This document shows positions 1-8,753 of a stretch of DNA of 64,000 nucleotides, piece after piece. Each line of letters starts with the position of its first letter. Position 1 is the first letter of the stretch. The stretch spans positions 248,001 through 312,000 of the forward strand of contig NZ_JAHCBF010000004.1 in NCBI RefSeq assembly GCF_018398395.1. The letters run 5' to 3'. The notes under the pieces are model-generated. The model made no database searches. It was not told the DNA's origin and was given only the letters and a program-made list of their open reading frames with translations. Position numbers and translations under genes: made by a program. The DNA comes from Croceicoccus gelatinilyticus (GTDB lineage Bacteria; Pseudomonadota; Alphaproteobacteria; Sphingomonadales; Sphingomonadaceae).

Positions 1-120
1 TCCGCCCTCGGTCAGCACGCAAGTCACCTCGCCCCCGTCCTTGCGGATCAGGCGTACGAGCTCGCAAGCCTTGTAGGCCGCGATGCCGCCGCCGACGATG
101 AGGAGTATCTTCTTCGCCAT
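1..120 (-). CDS. coaBC: CoaBC (Dfp) phosphopantothenoylcysteine decarboxylase / phosphopantothenate-cysteine ligase, N-terminal fragment
   Basis: Only the first 40 codons lie in the window; the gene runs off the left edge. The N-terminus reads MAKKILLIVGGGIAAYKACE, the flavoprotein (CoaC) nucleotide-binding start with the GGIAAYK motif typical of Dfp proteins. CoaC decarboxylates phosphopantothenoylcysteine and CoaB makes that substrate, both in CoA synthesis. The ATG at 120 overlaps the TGA of the upstream membrane-protein gene (TGATG), so translation is probably coupled. It is the last visible gene of a minus-strand run with mutM, ubiE and ubiB. Confidence 0.85.
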   Translation of the reverse strand, partial: MAKKILLIVGGGIAAYKACELVRLIRKDGGEVTCVLTEGG

Positions 121-1202
121 CAGGCCGATTCCATGGACGTTTCGCCCCGCCCCCGCAAGGCCGAGCCCAGATCGGCCATCCCGCGCGGCACAAAGGCCAG
201 CCCTGCCAGCGTCAGCGGCAGGCCGAGCGTCGCCCAGTACCAGTTCTCGGGCCGGGCGAAGAGCGCGATCATCGCGGCCAGCCCGATCAGCCAGAGCAGC
301 GCATAGATCGCTGCCGCCTGCCCGCGTGCGAGAAACCCGAACAGCGCCAGCACGACCACCGGCCCTGCCAGCCACATCGGCAGGAAATAGAGCGCGGTCG
401 ACTGGCGGATACCGGCCACGAACAGCGCAGGCCCCGCAAAACCGGACCACCCTTGCGAAGCCGGATCGGCCGCCGTGGTCACGGCCGCGACGGCATTTGC
501 GTGGAGCGTCAGGGCCACCGTGAAGACCGCGAGTACTGCGACCACGCCCGCCAGTTCGCGCCAGCGCCGCATGACCAGCGCAAGCGCGGCCCAGAGCAGC
601 ACGGCAGGCAGGGCGGTTTCGCGGATCAGCAAGGCCGCCAGCGCACAGAGCAGCGAGAGCCAGATCCGGTCGGGCTTGCGCAAGGCCTGCGCCAGCGTCA
701 GCAACGCGCCTGCCCACAAGTCATGGAACATTACCCCCGGCCCTGCCGCGACGACCGCCACGGCCAGCACCATCGCCAATATCCCGATGCCCTCGCCCGA
801 AGTGCGTGCCAGCGCCTTGGGCAGCATGACCGCGCAGCCGATGAACAGCGCGAGAAGAACGATCTTCAGCCCCTTCTCCCCCACGAGGGCATAAGCCCAG
901 GCCAGCGCGGGCTGGCGCACGGTAAAGAAGGGTTTGAGCGGATAGTTGTGCAAGCGATGCTCGGCGACGACGGCTTGGTAATAGCCCTCACCCGCAGCCA
1001 CGCGTCCCGCGATCAGGCGATAGAGAGCATCGTCCCCGATGGCCTGGTTCTCGGCAGAGGCAGGCGGCGCAGAGCCTTCGGGCTGGGCCGGAATGGCGGA
1101 GACGACGAAGAGCGCGAGGAGGACGATGGCCACCACGATCGCCGCCATGCGCGGCAGGCGGCGCAGCGGGCTGTCTTCCAGTAATGCGCCCGTGACTGCC
1201 AT
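120..1202 (-). CDS. polytopic inner-membrane protein of unknown function in the ubiB-coaBC interval
   Basis: About 360 residues. A first hydrophobic helix near residues 20-40 is followed by a periplasm-sized soluble stretch of about 60 residues, then roughly seven more hydrophobic helices. A large soluble loop after helix 1 followed by many helices is a layout seen in GT-C glycosyltransferase-like and other uncharacterised integral proteins, but no catalytic motif convinces me. I chose the ATG at 1202, which has a run of six G just upstream; a TTG at 1214 is in frame. It sits 18 bases after ubiB and overlaps coaBC by two bases, so it is almost certainly cotranscribed with both. Function unknown. 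Confidence 0.7.
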   Translation of the reverse strand: MAVTGALLEDSPLRRLPRMAAIVVAIVLLALFVVSAIPAQPEGSAPPASAENQAIGDDALYRLIAGRVAAGEGYYQAVVAEHRLHNYPLKPFFTVRQPALAWAYALVGEKGLKIVLLALFIGCAVMLPKALARTSGEGIGILAMVLAVAVVAAGPGVMFHDLWAGALLTLAQALRKPDRIWLSLLCALAALLIRETALPAVLLWAALALVMRRWRELAGVVAVLAVFTVALTLHANAVAAVTTAADPASQGWSGFAGPALFVAGIRQSTALYFLPMWLAGPVVVLALFGFLARGQAAAIYALLWLIGLAAMIALFARPENWYWATLGLPLTLAGLAFVPRGMADLGSALRGRGETSMESA

Positions 1203-1220
1203 TGCCCCCCGCAAGACCGG

Positions 1221-2783
1221 CTATCCCAGAAGACCGGCCAGCATCGCGCCATAGACGGCGCCCGCGCCGAGGAATGCGGAAAGCAGGTAGGGCAGGATGG
1301 AGTCGCCTCCCGGCTGCCGTTCCTTCTTTTCCCAGATCAGTTCGATGTCGGTCAGCGGCGGCGGTTCGGGCGCGCCGCCCTTGGGCGGGAAGCGGTCCTC
1401 TATCCGGCGGATGAGATCCGGGATGCGCAGCAGTGTTTCGGTGTCGGTGCGGATGCGGTCGGCAATCGCCGATTCCGGCCCCAGTTCGTCGCGGATCCAT
1501 TCGCGCACATAGGGTGCGGCGGTGTCCCACAAGTTGATAGAGGGATCGAGCTGCGTCGCGATGCCTTCGACCATGACCATCGTCTTTTGCAGAAGCAGCA
1601 GGTGCGGCTGCGTCTGCATGTCGAAATCGCGCGTGATCGCGAACAGCCCGTCGAGCATCTGGCCGACCGAAAGCTCGCTCACCGGCTTGCCGCGCATCGG
1701 TTCGCCCACCGCGCGCAGCGCCGTCGCGAATTCGTCGACGTTGTGATAGCTCGGCACATATTGCGCCTCGAAATGGATCTCGGCGACGCGGCGATAGTTC
1801 CCCGTCGTCAGGCCATAGAGGATTTCCGCCAGCCACGCCCGCGCACGGCGATCGATGCGGCCCATGATGCCGAAATCGATGGCGACGATCGTGCCGTCGC
1901 CGCGCACGAACAGGTTCCCCTGGTGCATGTCGGCATGGAAGAAACCCGCGCTGATCGCCTGGCGCAGAAAGGCGAGCACCAGCCGCTGCGCGATGGACGG
2001 CAAATCATGCCCCGCCTCTGCCAGGGCCTCGTGGTTCGATATCTTGATGCCGTCGATCCACTCGATCGTCATCACGCGCCCGTTGGTGCGATCCCAGTCG
2101 ACCGAGGGGATGCAATAGCCCGGAATGGCGTGCATCGCCTCTGCCAGTTCGGAGGCCGAGGCCGCCTCGCGCCGAAGGTCCAGTTCGCGCAGGGTCCAGC
2201 GCTTGAAATTCGCGATGACGAGCCGCGGGCGCAGGCGCTTCGCCTCTCCGCCCAGACCTTCGAGATGTGCTGCAGCCCACTCGTAAGTCTCGATATCGCG
2301 GGCGAACTGTTCGCGGATTCCGGGGCGCAGGACCTTGACCGCGACCGTCCGGCCATCGGTCGTCACCGCCTTGTGCACCTGTGCGATCGAGGCTGCGCCG
2401 ACGGGCACGGGATCGATATGGTCGTAGAGGCTGTCGATCGAACGCTCGAAGCTGCCCTCGATGGCCTTGGCGATCTCGTCGAAATCGACCGGCGGCAGCG
2501 AATCCTGCAGCGACAGCAGATTGCGCGCCGCATCTTCGCCGACGATGTCGGGACGGGTCGCCAAAGTCTGGCCCAGCTTGATCGCGGCAGGGCCGATCGC
2601 GCGGAAGGCCCCTGCGAAATCGGGTTCCTTGGGCTGCACCGTGCCGAAACGCGCCAGCTTGCACAGGCGGCGCACCTGTTCGGGCGTGTTCGGGTTCTGC
2701 TCGATCGGGCGCAGCGCACCGTGACGGGCCAGGATGCGCCCCCATTTCAGGAGCCGGAAGATATGCGTCGAATGGCGGGTCAT
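1221..2783 (-). CDS. ubiB: UbiB, ABC1-family atypical kinase/ATPase of ubiquinone biosynthesis
   Basis: About 520 residues, the usual UbiB length. The ADCK/UbiB signatures are present: a KxGQ motif (AIKLGQTLATRPD) in the N-terminal extension, an Ala-rich nucleotide loop (PVGAASIAQVH), the lysine in VAVKVLRPG, HADMHQGNLF as the catalytic loop and VAIDFGIMG as the metal-binding DFG equivalent. A hydrophobic C-terminal hairpin should anchor it to the inner membrane. UbiB supports the membrane-bound ubiquinone pathway, probably by helping extract lipid intermediates. I start it at the ATG at 2783, 10 bases after ubiE, rather than the longer frame beginning inside ubiE. The ubiE-ubiB pairing supports the call. 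Confidence 0.93.
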   Translation of the reverse strand: MTRHSTHIFRLLKWGRILARHGALRPIEQNPNTPEQVRRLCKLARFGTVQPKEPDFAGAFRAIGPAAIKLGQTLATRPDIVGEDAARNLLSLQDSLPPVDFDEIAKAIEGSFERSIDSLYDHIDPVPVGAASIAQVHKAVTTDGRTVAVKVLRPGIREQFARDIETYEWAAAHLEGLGGEAKRLRPRLVIANFKRWTLRELDLRREAASASELAEAMHAIPGYCIPSVDWDRTNGRVMTIEWIDGIKISNHEALAEAGHDLPSIAQRLVLAFLRQAISAGFFHADMHQGNLFVRGDGTIVAIDFGIMGRIDRRARAWLAEILYGLTTGNYRRVAEIHFEAQYVPSYHNVDEFATALRAVGEPMRGKPVSELSVGQMLDGLFAITRDFDMQTQPHLLLLQKTMVMVEGIATQLDPSINLWDTAAPYVREWIRDELGPESAIADRIRTDTETLLRIPDLIRRIEDRFPPKGGAPEPPPLTDIELIWEKKERQPGGDSILPYLLSAFLGAGAVYGAMLAGLLG

Positions 2784-2793
2784 GAAAGGAGCG

Positions 2794-3543
2794 TCAGACC
2801 TTCCAGCCCGAGTGGATCGCGACAAGGCCGCCCATGATCGGCTCCACCTTCGTCTGCGTGAAGCCTGCGGCGCGGATCATCTTTTCGAATTCCGGCATCG
2901 TCGGGAAACGGCGGATCGATTCGATAAGGTAGCGGTAGGAATCGGCATCGCCCGCAATGGCCTGCCCGATCTTCGGCACCAGCTTGTGCGAATAGGTATC
3001 GTAGACTTCCTTGAAGCCCGGCCATTCGGTCGTCGAAAATTCGAGGCAGAAGAACCGGCCCCCGCGGCGCAGGACGCGGTATGCCTCGGCCAGTGCCTTG
3101 TCGATGTGGGTGACGTTCCGGATGCCGAACGCGATCGTGTAGGCATCGAAGGAATTGTCCGCGAAAGTCAGCTCTTCAGCGTTCTGGCGCGACCAGACCA
3201 GCGTATCGATCCCGCGCTTCACCGCGCGTTCGAGCCCGACGTCGAGCATTTCCTGGTTGATGTCCGACACGGTGATCTGGGCGCCGTGCGCTTCCATGCG
3301 GAAGGCGATGTCGCCGGTGCCGCCCGCCATGTCGAGAATCTGTTCACCGCTGCGCGGCTTCACCCGGCGTACAAAGCGGTCCTTCCAGAGCCGGTGCATC
3401 CCGCCCGACATCGCGTCGTTCATCACGTCGTACTTGCGCGCGACGGCGGAGAAGACTTCGCCCACGCGGGCGGTCTTTTCCTTTGCATCGATGTCCTCGT
3501 AACCGAAAGAGACGGTCGACGGCGAATTCACGGGTTCGTTCAT
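2794..3543 (-). CDS. ubiE: UbiE, ubiquinone/menaquinone C-methyltransferase
   Basis: 249 residues, matching the family. The SAM-binding motif I is ILDMAGGTGDIAF and the family motifs KYDVMNDAMSGGMHRLWK near residue 40 and GIRNV near residue 130 are clear. UbiE transfers a methyl group to the benzoquinol ring during ubiquinone synthesis in the cytoplasm. It lies between mutM and ubiB in one minus-strand run, 63 bases after mutM and 10 before ubiB. The start ATG at 3543 gives a short N-terminal extension of the common type. Confidence 0.96.
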   Translation of the reverse strand: MNEPVNSPSTVSFGYEDIDAKEKTARVGEVFSAVARKYDVMNDAMSGGMHRLWKDRFVRRVKPRSGEQILDMAGGTGDIAFRMEAHGAQITVSDINQEMLDVGLERAVKRGIDTLVWSRQNAEELTFADNSFDAYTIAFGIRNVTHIDKALAEAYRVLRRGGRFFCLEFSTTEWPGFKEVYDTYSHKLVPKIGQAIAGDADSYRYLIESIRRFPTMPEFEKMIRAAGFTQTKVEPIMGGLVAIHSGWKV

Positions 3544-3606
3544 GTCACAAGCCTCTAGGGCCGGATGGCCTCAGATAAAAGCAACTTGTGGGCAGCAGGC
3601 CGGTTC

Positions 3607-4419
3607 CTAGCGCTGGCAGCGGCGGCAGAAGAAGGTGCTGCGCCCGCCCTGCACGATACGCTCGACCGTGCCGCCGCAGTGGCACGGCTCGCCCTCGCGG
3701 CCATAGACCTGCCACTGCGTCGCGAAATAGCCGAGTTCGCCATCGGGCTTGGCATAGTCGCGCATCGAGGACCCACCCGCCGCGATCGATTCGAGCAGGA
3801 CCTCGCGGATCGCGGGGACGAGCAGTTTGAGCTTGGCATAGGAGACCTTGCCCGCCGCTTTGTCGGGCCGGATACCGGCGCGGTGCAGCGCCTCGCAGAC
3901 GTAGATATTGCCGAGGCCGGCGACGATGCGCTGATCCAGCAGCAGGACCTTCACCGGCGAGATACGCCCCACGAACGCGTCGGCGAGATGTTTTGCCGTC
4001 AGGTCTGCGCCCAGCGGCTCCGGCCCCATGTCGGCAAAGGGCCCAAAGCCTTCGAGATCGTGCGTATCCCACAAGTCCACCGAACCGAACCGGCGCGCAT
4101 CGTTGAGCGCAAGGACGTGTCCCGCCTTGGTTTCGAGCACGAGGTGATCGTGCTTGCCCAGTTCTTCAGGATCGATCCGCCAGCGCCCGCTCATGCCAAG
4201 GTGGAAGATCATCGTCTGCCCGCGATCGAGATCGACGAGACCGTATTTCGCCCGCCGCCCCAGCCGCTCGACCCGCGCGCCCGTCATCATCTGAACGAGT
4301 TCTGGCGGAAACGGTCGGCGCAGGTCCGGGCGATTGAGCTGCACGCGCGTCACGGTCTCGCCCTCGAGATACTGGGCAAGACCGCGCACGGTGGTTTCGA
4401 CTTCAGGTAATTCGGGCAT
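3607..4419 (-). CDS. mutM: MutM (Fpg), formamidopyrimidine-DNA glycosylase
   Basis: 270 residues. The protein begins MPELPEVETTVRGL, so the mature N-terminal Pro nucleophile and the following Glu are in place. The C-terminus carries the Fpg zinc finger as C-x2-C-x16-C-x2-C (CHCGG ... FFCRRCQR). The enzyme removes 8-oxoguanine and formamidopyrimidines and nicks the AP site. It precedes ubiE on the same strand, a common alphaproteobacterial arrangement, and may head the mutM-ubiE-ubiB-coaBC transcript. Confidence 0.96.
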   Translation of the reverse strand: MPELPEVETTVRGLAQYLEGETVTRVQLNRPDLRRPFPPELVQMMTGARVERLGRRAKYGLVDLDRGQTMIFHLGMSGRWRIDPEELGKHDHLVLETKAGHVLALNDARRFGSVDLWDTHDLEGFGPFADMGPEPLGADLTAKHLADAFVGRISPVKVLLLDQRIVAGLGNIYVCEALHRAGIRPDKAAGKVSYAKLKLLVPAIREVLLESIAAGGSSMRDYAKPDGELGYFATQWQVYGREGEPCHCGGTVERIVQGGRSTFFCRRCQR

Positions 4420-4478
4420 CGCGGGTCCAGATAGGGATCAGTCGTGATGCCCGGTAGAGGTTGAGGCCTGGTAGAGGC

Positions 4479-5960
4479 TCAGCTCTCCAGCTGGCGCAGG
4501 AGGCTGCGCACGTCGCCGTCCATGTCGGCATCGCGGGTGCGCAGGTCCTCGATCAGGCGGACCGCGTGGATCACGGTCGAGTGATCGCGGCCGCCGAACT
4601 TGCGGCCGATCTCGGGGTACGAACGCGGGGTCAGCACCTTGGCGAGGTACATCGCGACCTGGCGCGGACGCACGACGGCGCGGGCGCGGCGCTTGGACGC
4701 CATCTCGCTGCGGTCGAGCCGGTAGAACTGGCAGACCGTGCGCTGGATTTCGTCGATCGTGATGCGGCGGCGGTTGGCCGACAGGATGTCGGTCAGCTGT
4801 TCCTCGGCCAGTTGAAGAGACACCGGCTGGCCGGTGAGCTGGGCATAGGCGATCAGCTTGTTCAGGCCGCCGACCAGTTCGCGCACGTTGCGGCTGATGG
4901 TGCGGGCCAGGAACTCGATCACGTCGTCCGGCACGTCGTTCGACGTAAAACGCGTCAGGCGATGTTCGAGGATCTTGCGGCGCAGATCGATGTCGGCGGG
5001 CTGGATGTCCGCGACAAGACCCATCGACAGGCGCGAGAGCAGGCGCGGCTCGACACCGTCCAGCGCCTGCGGGGCGCGGTCGGCGGCAAAGGCGAGGCGC
5101 TTGCCTTCCTGAAGGAGGGCATCGATCGTGTAGAGCAGTTCTTCCTGCGCGGAAGCCTTGCCGATGATGAACTGGATATCGTCGACCAGAAGCATGTCGA
5201 AGCCGCGCAGGCGCGCCTTGAACTCGATCATCTGGTTCTGGCGCAGGGCCTGCACGAACTCGACCATGAAACGCTCGGCCGAGCAGTAGAAGATCCGTGC
5301 GCCGGCCTTGGCGGCGGCGAACTGGTGGCCGATCGCGTGCAGCAGGTGCGTCTTGCCCTGGCCGGTGGCGGCCTTGAGGTAGAGCGGCGAGAACTGCGGC
5401 GCTTCGGTGGCGGCCATGCGCTGTGCGGCGTTGTAGGCCAGCACGTTGCCTTCGCCGGTCACGAAAGTCGTGAACGTCAGCGAGGGATCGAGACCTGCCG
5501 AACCCATCTCGGTGATGGCTTCGACCGGGCTGGGCGGGGGAACGTGATCGTTGGCAGCAGCAGGGCCGACGCGCAGGTCGACCATCTTGCGGCGACCGGG
5601 GTGGACCGAGACACGGACATTGCGGACTTCGCTGCGCGCGATCTTCCATGCCAGCGACAGGCGATCGGAGAATCGATCGTTAACCCAGTTGGCGGAAAAT
5701 TCGGTCGGCAGGAAAAGATCCAGCGTGCCGGTTTCCTGGCAGAACGAGCCCAGTTCGATCGGGCGAATCCACTGCGAGTAGAGCTGGTGGCCAAGGTCCT
5801 TCTTCAGACCTGTACAAATATCCGACCAGTCCGCTGCAAGTGCCTCACGCTCATCCTCGAACATCTCGCTCGCCTTGTCCTTTTCTGGCGTACGCCCCGC
5901 CAGCGAGCCGAAACCCCCCGTCCGTGTCATGCGTCCTATGCCTCCGTCCATACCACTCAT
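4479..5960 (-). CDS. dnaA: DnaA, chromosomal replication initiator
   Basis: 493 residues from the ATG at 5960, which has GGGGGAC just upstream; the open frame extends further 5' without family resemblance. Domain I (about 45-100) carries [14 protein letters not shown]. Domain III has a Walker A reading [10 protein letters not shown], Walker [10 protein letters not shown], and [18 protein letters not shown] near the sensor region. Domain IV has the DNA-binding signature around [11 protein letters not shown] and [11 protein letters not shown]. The first Gly of the usual Walker A is Ala here. It lies directly downstream of rpsT on the same strand. DnaA binds 9-bp boxes at the origin and opens DNA in its ATP form. 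Confidence 0.96.
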   Translation of the reverse strand: MSGMDGGIGRMTRTGGFGSLAGRTPEKDKASEMFEDEREALAADWSDICTGLKKDLGHQLYSQWIRPIELGSFCQETGTLDLFLPTEFSANWVNDRFSDRLSLAWKIARSEVRNVRVSVHPGRRKMVDLRVGPAAANDHVPPPSPVEAITEMGSAGLDPSLTFTTFVTGEGNVLAYNAAQRMAATEAPQFSPLYLKAATGQGKTHLLHAIGHQFAAAKAGARIFYCSAERFMVEFVQALRQNQMIEFKARLRGFDMLLVDDIQFIIGKASAQEELLYTIDALLQEGKRLAFAADRAPQALDGVEPRLLSRLSMGLVADIQPADIDLRRKILEHRLTRFTSNDVPDDVIEFLARTISRNVRELVGGLNKLIAYAQLTGQPVSLQLAEEQLTDILSANRRRITIDEIQRTVCQFYRLDRSEMASKRRARAVVRPRQVAMYLAKVLTPRSYPEIGRKFGGRDHSTVIHAVRLIEDLRTRDADMDGDVRSLLRQLES

Positions 5961-6378
5961 ATAAGTCCCCCGACGCCAGACAAAAGTCGAGCGTCGTCCG
6001 CCGAACCCCCTTCGGCAGGAGACAAGTATTTGCGCTGTTAAATAATGCCGGTCACGACCAATGCCCGACGACTCATTTTGTAGGGCTGTGGATGGCGAAC
6101 CGGCAAGGGTTGTGGCGTAAAAAAATTGAAATAATGGCGCTTGACTCGGCAAAGCCCGCAGAAAGCCATCGATCCTGAATCAAGCGCCTGAAAAGGCACG
6201 ATTTTTGGAAAGTGAACGTTCCGAATCGTGGGATATCCTTGGGTTTACCGCAAGTGCAGCATGATTCTCCGCCCATTGCTGCAGCGCAACAAAAAGGGCC
6301 GCCGGAAACCCGGTCGGCCCTTTTCGTACCTGCAGCCGGGTGTCCTGCCTTAACAGGTCACCCGAATCACCGTTCAGG
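5961..6378. other. 418-base intergenic region between rpsT and dnaA
   Basis: No convincing gene here. It holds the rpsT terminator (6291-6325) and must hold the dnaA promoter and leader on the minus strand. A minus-strand TTGCCG about 18 bases before TACAAA (near 6073-6105) is a weak promoter candidate. A TGTGGATGG at about 6086 differs from a DnaA box (TGTGGATAA) at two positions, so DnaA autoregulation is possible but unproven. The stretch 6118-6210 is clearly more A+T-rich than the coding sequence around it. Confidence 0.5.
6291..6325 (-). terminator. intrinsic terminator downstream of rpsT
   Basis: AAAAGGGCCG and CGGCCCTTTT form an inverted repeat around a 13-base loop. Read on the minus strand, the stem ends in GGCCCTTTTTG, a T-tract in the correct place for rpsT transcripts. 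It separates rpsT from dnaA, so dnaA probably has its own promoter. Confidence 0.85.
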
Positions 6379-6642
6379 TTAGCCCAGCGCGGCGACGCGC
6401 TTGGTGAGTCGCGAAAGCTTACGCGACGCGGTGTTCTTGTGCATCACGCCGCGAGCAACACCGCGAGCCAGTTCGGGCTGCGCATTGCTGAGGGCGGTCT
6501 TGGCCGCGTCCTTGTCGCCGCTTTCGATCGCAGTTTCGACCTGCTTCACGAAAGTGCGGATACGGCTCATGCGGTTGCCGTTGATTTCGGCGCGACGCTC
6601 GTTGCGGCGGATGCGCTTGCGGGCTTGCGGCGTATTGGCCAT
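6379..6642 (-). CDS. rpsT: 30S ribosomal protein S20
   Basis: 87 residues, very basic and helical, beginning [17 protein letters not shown] as in S20 proteins, with [11 protein letters not shown] and [16 protein letters not shown] toward the C-terminus. S20 binds 16S rRNA during early 30S assembly. It is followed by a strong terminator and then dnaA, the typical alphaproteobacterial order. Its leader is about 160 bases and contains repeats (see the entry at 6704-6788), which could relate to the autogenous control known for S20 in other bacteria. Confidence 0.97.
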   Translation of the reverse strand: MANTPQARKRIRRNERRAEINGNRMSRIRTFVKQVETAIESGDKDAAKTALSNAQPELARGVARGVMHKNTASRKLSRLTKRVAALG

Positions 6643-6703
6643 GCTCGATCCTTATGCTGCCGCGTCCAGATGCGGCGAATTGCTGTTCAACCTGTTCGTG
6701 CTT

Positions 6704-6788
6704 CCCGTGCAGGCCCTGCGCCGACAAGCAGCGTACCAGAACCGATTCGGGTGCTAAAATCCCGTGCAGGAACGCATGCCTTGTCGGC
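6704..6788 (-). repeat. inverted and direct repeats in the rpsT leader
   Basis: GCCGACAAG (6720-6728) and CTTGTCGGC (6780-6788) are perfect 9-base complements that enclose 51 bases. A 10-base direct repeat, CCCGTGCAGG, lies at 6704-6713 and 6761-6770. Both fall between the likely rpsT promoter and its start codon, so the mRNA leader could fold into a long-range stem. Function is inferred, not known. Confidence 0.5.
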
Positions 6789-6810
6789 ACAATCCCGCAA
6801 GAAAGCGCGG

Positions 6811-6839
6811 CGCATAGCGGCCATAGTGCGAATCGTCAA
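6811..6839 (-). promoter_or_regulatory. rpsT: candidate sigma-70 promoter of rpsT
   Basis: On the minus strand TTGACG (6834-6839) is followed after exactly 17 bases by TATGCG (6811-6816). Both spacing and -35 are near consensus. It points toward rpsT, which would give a leader of about 160 bases. Sequence inspection only. Confidence 0.5.
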
Positions 6840-6937
6840 GCAATCAGCCGCCTGAAGGCCCCGACACCGCGCCAGGCGCCTCAGATACCGTGCGATCCCC
6901 CTTGCCCCGAAGCCCGCGCAAGGGCAAGGCACAGGCC

Positions 6938-7702
6938 ATGCTGGAACATGACAGGCTGGAGCGTTTTGCGCGGCACATCGTCCTTCCCGAGATCGGCGGG
7001 GCGGGACAGGCGCGGCTTGCCGCATCGCACGTCGTCCTGATCGGCGCGGGCGGGGTCGGTTCGCCAGCGCTGCAATACATGGCGGCGGCAGGCGTCGGCA
7101 AACTGACCATCGTCGATTCGGATGAAGTCCACGTCAGCAACCTGCAGCGCCAGACGATCTTCACCCAAGACGACATCGGCGCTGCGAAAGCATCGCGCGC
7201 GGCATACTGGACCCGCGCCTTCGATCCGGTGATCGAGGTCACTGCGCTGGACCAGCGCGTCGACGCCGGTAACGCCCGCGCCATCGTGGCAGGGGCCGAC
7301 CTCGTCCTCGACGGCTGCGACAATTTCGCCACCCGCCTTGCCGTGTCCGATGCCTGCGTTGCCGAAGGCGTTCCGCTCACCAGCGTCGCGGTCGGGCGGT
7401 TCCAGGGACAGGTCGCGAACTTTGCCGGGCACCGCGAGGATCAGGCCTGCTATCGCTGCTGGGTCGGCGATGCCTTCGACGCGGACGATTGCGATACGTG
7501 CGCCGAACAGGGCGTGCTGGGCGCCTTCGTCGGCATGGCCGCGACGATGGGTGTGATGCAGGGCCTGCGCGTCCTATTGGACGGCGCGGCGACGCTGGGC
7601 GATCCGCAGTGGGGTCAACTGGTCCTCATCGACGGGCTCAAGCCTTCGATGCGGACAATCAACGTGACCAAGGACCCGGGGTGCAAGGCCTGCTCTGCCT
7701 GA
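6938..7702 (+). CDS. moeB: HesA/MoeB/ThiF family E1-like adenylyltransferase
   Basis: 254 residues from the ATG at 6938; the open frame extends upstream without family resemblance. It begins LERFARHIVLPEIGGAGQ, and has the nucleotide-binding VLIGAGGVGSPALQY, a DSDEVHVSNLQRQ stretch with the conserved Arg/Gln region, and LDGCDNFATR. Two CxxC pairs (CYRC and CKAC) should bind the structural zinc. Such enzymes adenylate the C-terminal Gly-Gly of MoaD or ThiS; which partner applies cannot be told here. Molybdenum hydroxylase genes elsewhere in the window make the molybdopterin role plausible. An MBL hydrolase follows 43 bases later. Confidence 0.85.
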   Translation: MLEHDRLERFARHIVLPEIGGAGQARLAASHVVLIGAGGVGSPALQYMAAAGVGKLTIVDSDEVHVSNLQRQTIFTQDDIGAAKASRAAYWTRAFDPVIEVTALDQRVDAGNARAIVAGADLVLDGCDNFATRLAVSDACVAEGVPLTSVAVGRFQGQVANFAGHREDQACYRCWVGDAFDADDCDTCAEQGVLGAFVGMAATMGVMQGLRVLLDGAATLGDPQWGQLVLIDGLKPSMRTINVTKDPGCKACSA

Positions 7703-7745
7703 GCGCGGCTCGACACATCGATCCCCACGCCCCATATCGCCTGAC

Positions 7746-8627
7746 ATGACGGACAAGAGCGAAATCGAGATGCCCACCGGCCTGGTCGAGGAACTGGAGC
7801 CGCTGGTGCGCCGCGTGCTCGCGCCCAATCCGTCGCCTTTTACTTATACGGGCACGCAGACCTACCTGATCGGCACCGACGCCGAACTGGCCGTCCTCGA
7901 TCCCGGCCCCGACGATCCGGCGCACATCGCAGCACTCGTTGCCGCGATCGGCGAGGCAAAGGTCGTCGCGATTGTCTGCACCCACACCCACCGGGACCAT
8001 TCGCCCGCCGCCGATCCGCTGAAGGCAGTGACCGGAGCGCCGATCATCGGCTGCGCACCGCTTGTCATCGAAAGCGACATCCCACGCGCCGATGCGCCGT
8101 TCGACCAGTCCTATTCGCCCGACCGAGTGTTGACCGATGGCGAGAGCATCGGCGGCGAAGGCTGGACGCTGACCGCGGTGGCCACGCCGGGTCACACCTC
8201 GAACCACCTGTGCTTCGAACTGGAAGAGACAAAGGCGCTGTTCACCGGCGATCACGTCATGGGCTGGTCCACCACCGTCGTCGTGCCGCCCGATGGGAAC
8301 ATGGCCGACTACATGGCCTCGATGGAAAAGATCTACGAGCGCGAAGACCGCGTCTATTATCCAGCCCACGGCCCCGCGGTCGAAAAGCCGCAGCAACTGG
8401 TGCGCGGCATGATCGGCCACCGCCGCCAGCGCGAGCGCCAGATCCTGAAGCACCTGGCCGGTGGCCCTGCGACGATCCCCGACATGGTTGCGAAGATGTA
8501 CGTCGGGCTGAACCCGCGCCTCGTTCCCGCTGCGGGGCAATCGGTGCTGGCCCACCTCCTCGACCTGGAAAATCGCGACGTGGTGCACGACACCGGTGAA
8601 GGCTGGGGACTGGTCGAGCCTGCCTGA
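7746..8627 (+). CDS. metallo-beta-lactamase-fold hydrolase with C-terminal winged helix (LACTB2-like)
   Basis: 293 residues. The zinc-binding HTHRDHSPA motif lies near residue 82, a second His in ATPGHTSNHL near 145, and TGDHVMGW and YPAHGP complete the metal site. The final 80 residues have the shape of the winged-helix tail of LACTB2-like proteins (RQRERQILKHLAGGP followed by an HLLDLE segment). Likely a hydrolase or endoribonuclease-like MBL protein; the substrate is unknown. Its TGA stop forms the first bases of a 13-base tandem repeat. Confidence 0.85.
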   Translation: MTDKSEIEMPTGLVEELEPLVRRVLAPNPSPFTYTGTQTYLIGTDAELAVLDPGPDDPAHIAALVAAIGEAKVVAIVCTHTHRDHSPAADPLKAVTGAPIIGCAPLVIESDIPRADAPFDQSYSPDRVLTDGESIGGEGWTLTAVATPGHTSNHLCFELEETKALFTGDHVMGWSTTVVVPPDGNMADYMASMEKIYEREDRVYYPAHGPAVEKPQQLVRGMIGHRRQRERQILKHLAGGPATIPDMVAKMYVGLNPRLVPAAGQSVLAHLLDLENRDVVHDTGEGWGLVEPA

Positions 8628-8676
8628 TCACTTGGCCTGATCACCGTGTTTGATCCACTGGCCTGATCCGTTGATG
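8625..8676. repeat. four imperfect 13-base tandem repeats
   Basis: TGATC recurs at 8625, 8638, 8651 and 8664, exactly every 13 bases: TGATCACTTGGCC, TGATCACCGTGTT, TGATCCACTGGCC and TGATCCGTTGATG. The array starts on the stop codon of the MBL hydrolase and sits just before the next gene's likely promoter region. A further TGATAC follows at 8683. Confidence 0.75.
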
Positions 8677-8753
8677 GCAATTTGATACGGATTGCCTCCC
8701 CGCCCCGAACGGCTAATCTGCCGGACGGGGAAAACAAGAAGGGGGGACGGCCC

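Noticed and set aside
5961-6378. Origin of replication next to dnaA
   Set aside because: Only one poor DnaA-box-like motif (TGTGGATGG) is visible, and alphaproteobacterial origins are often not beside dnaA.
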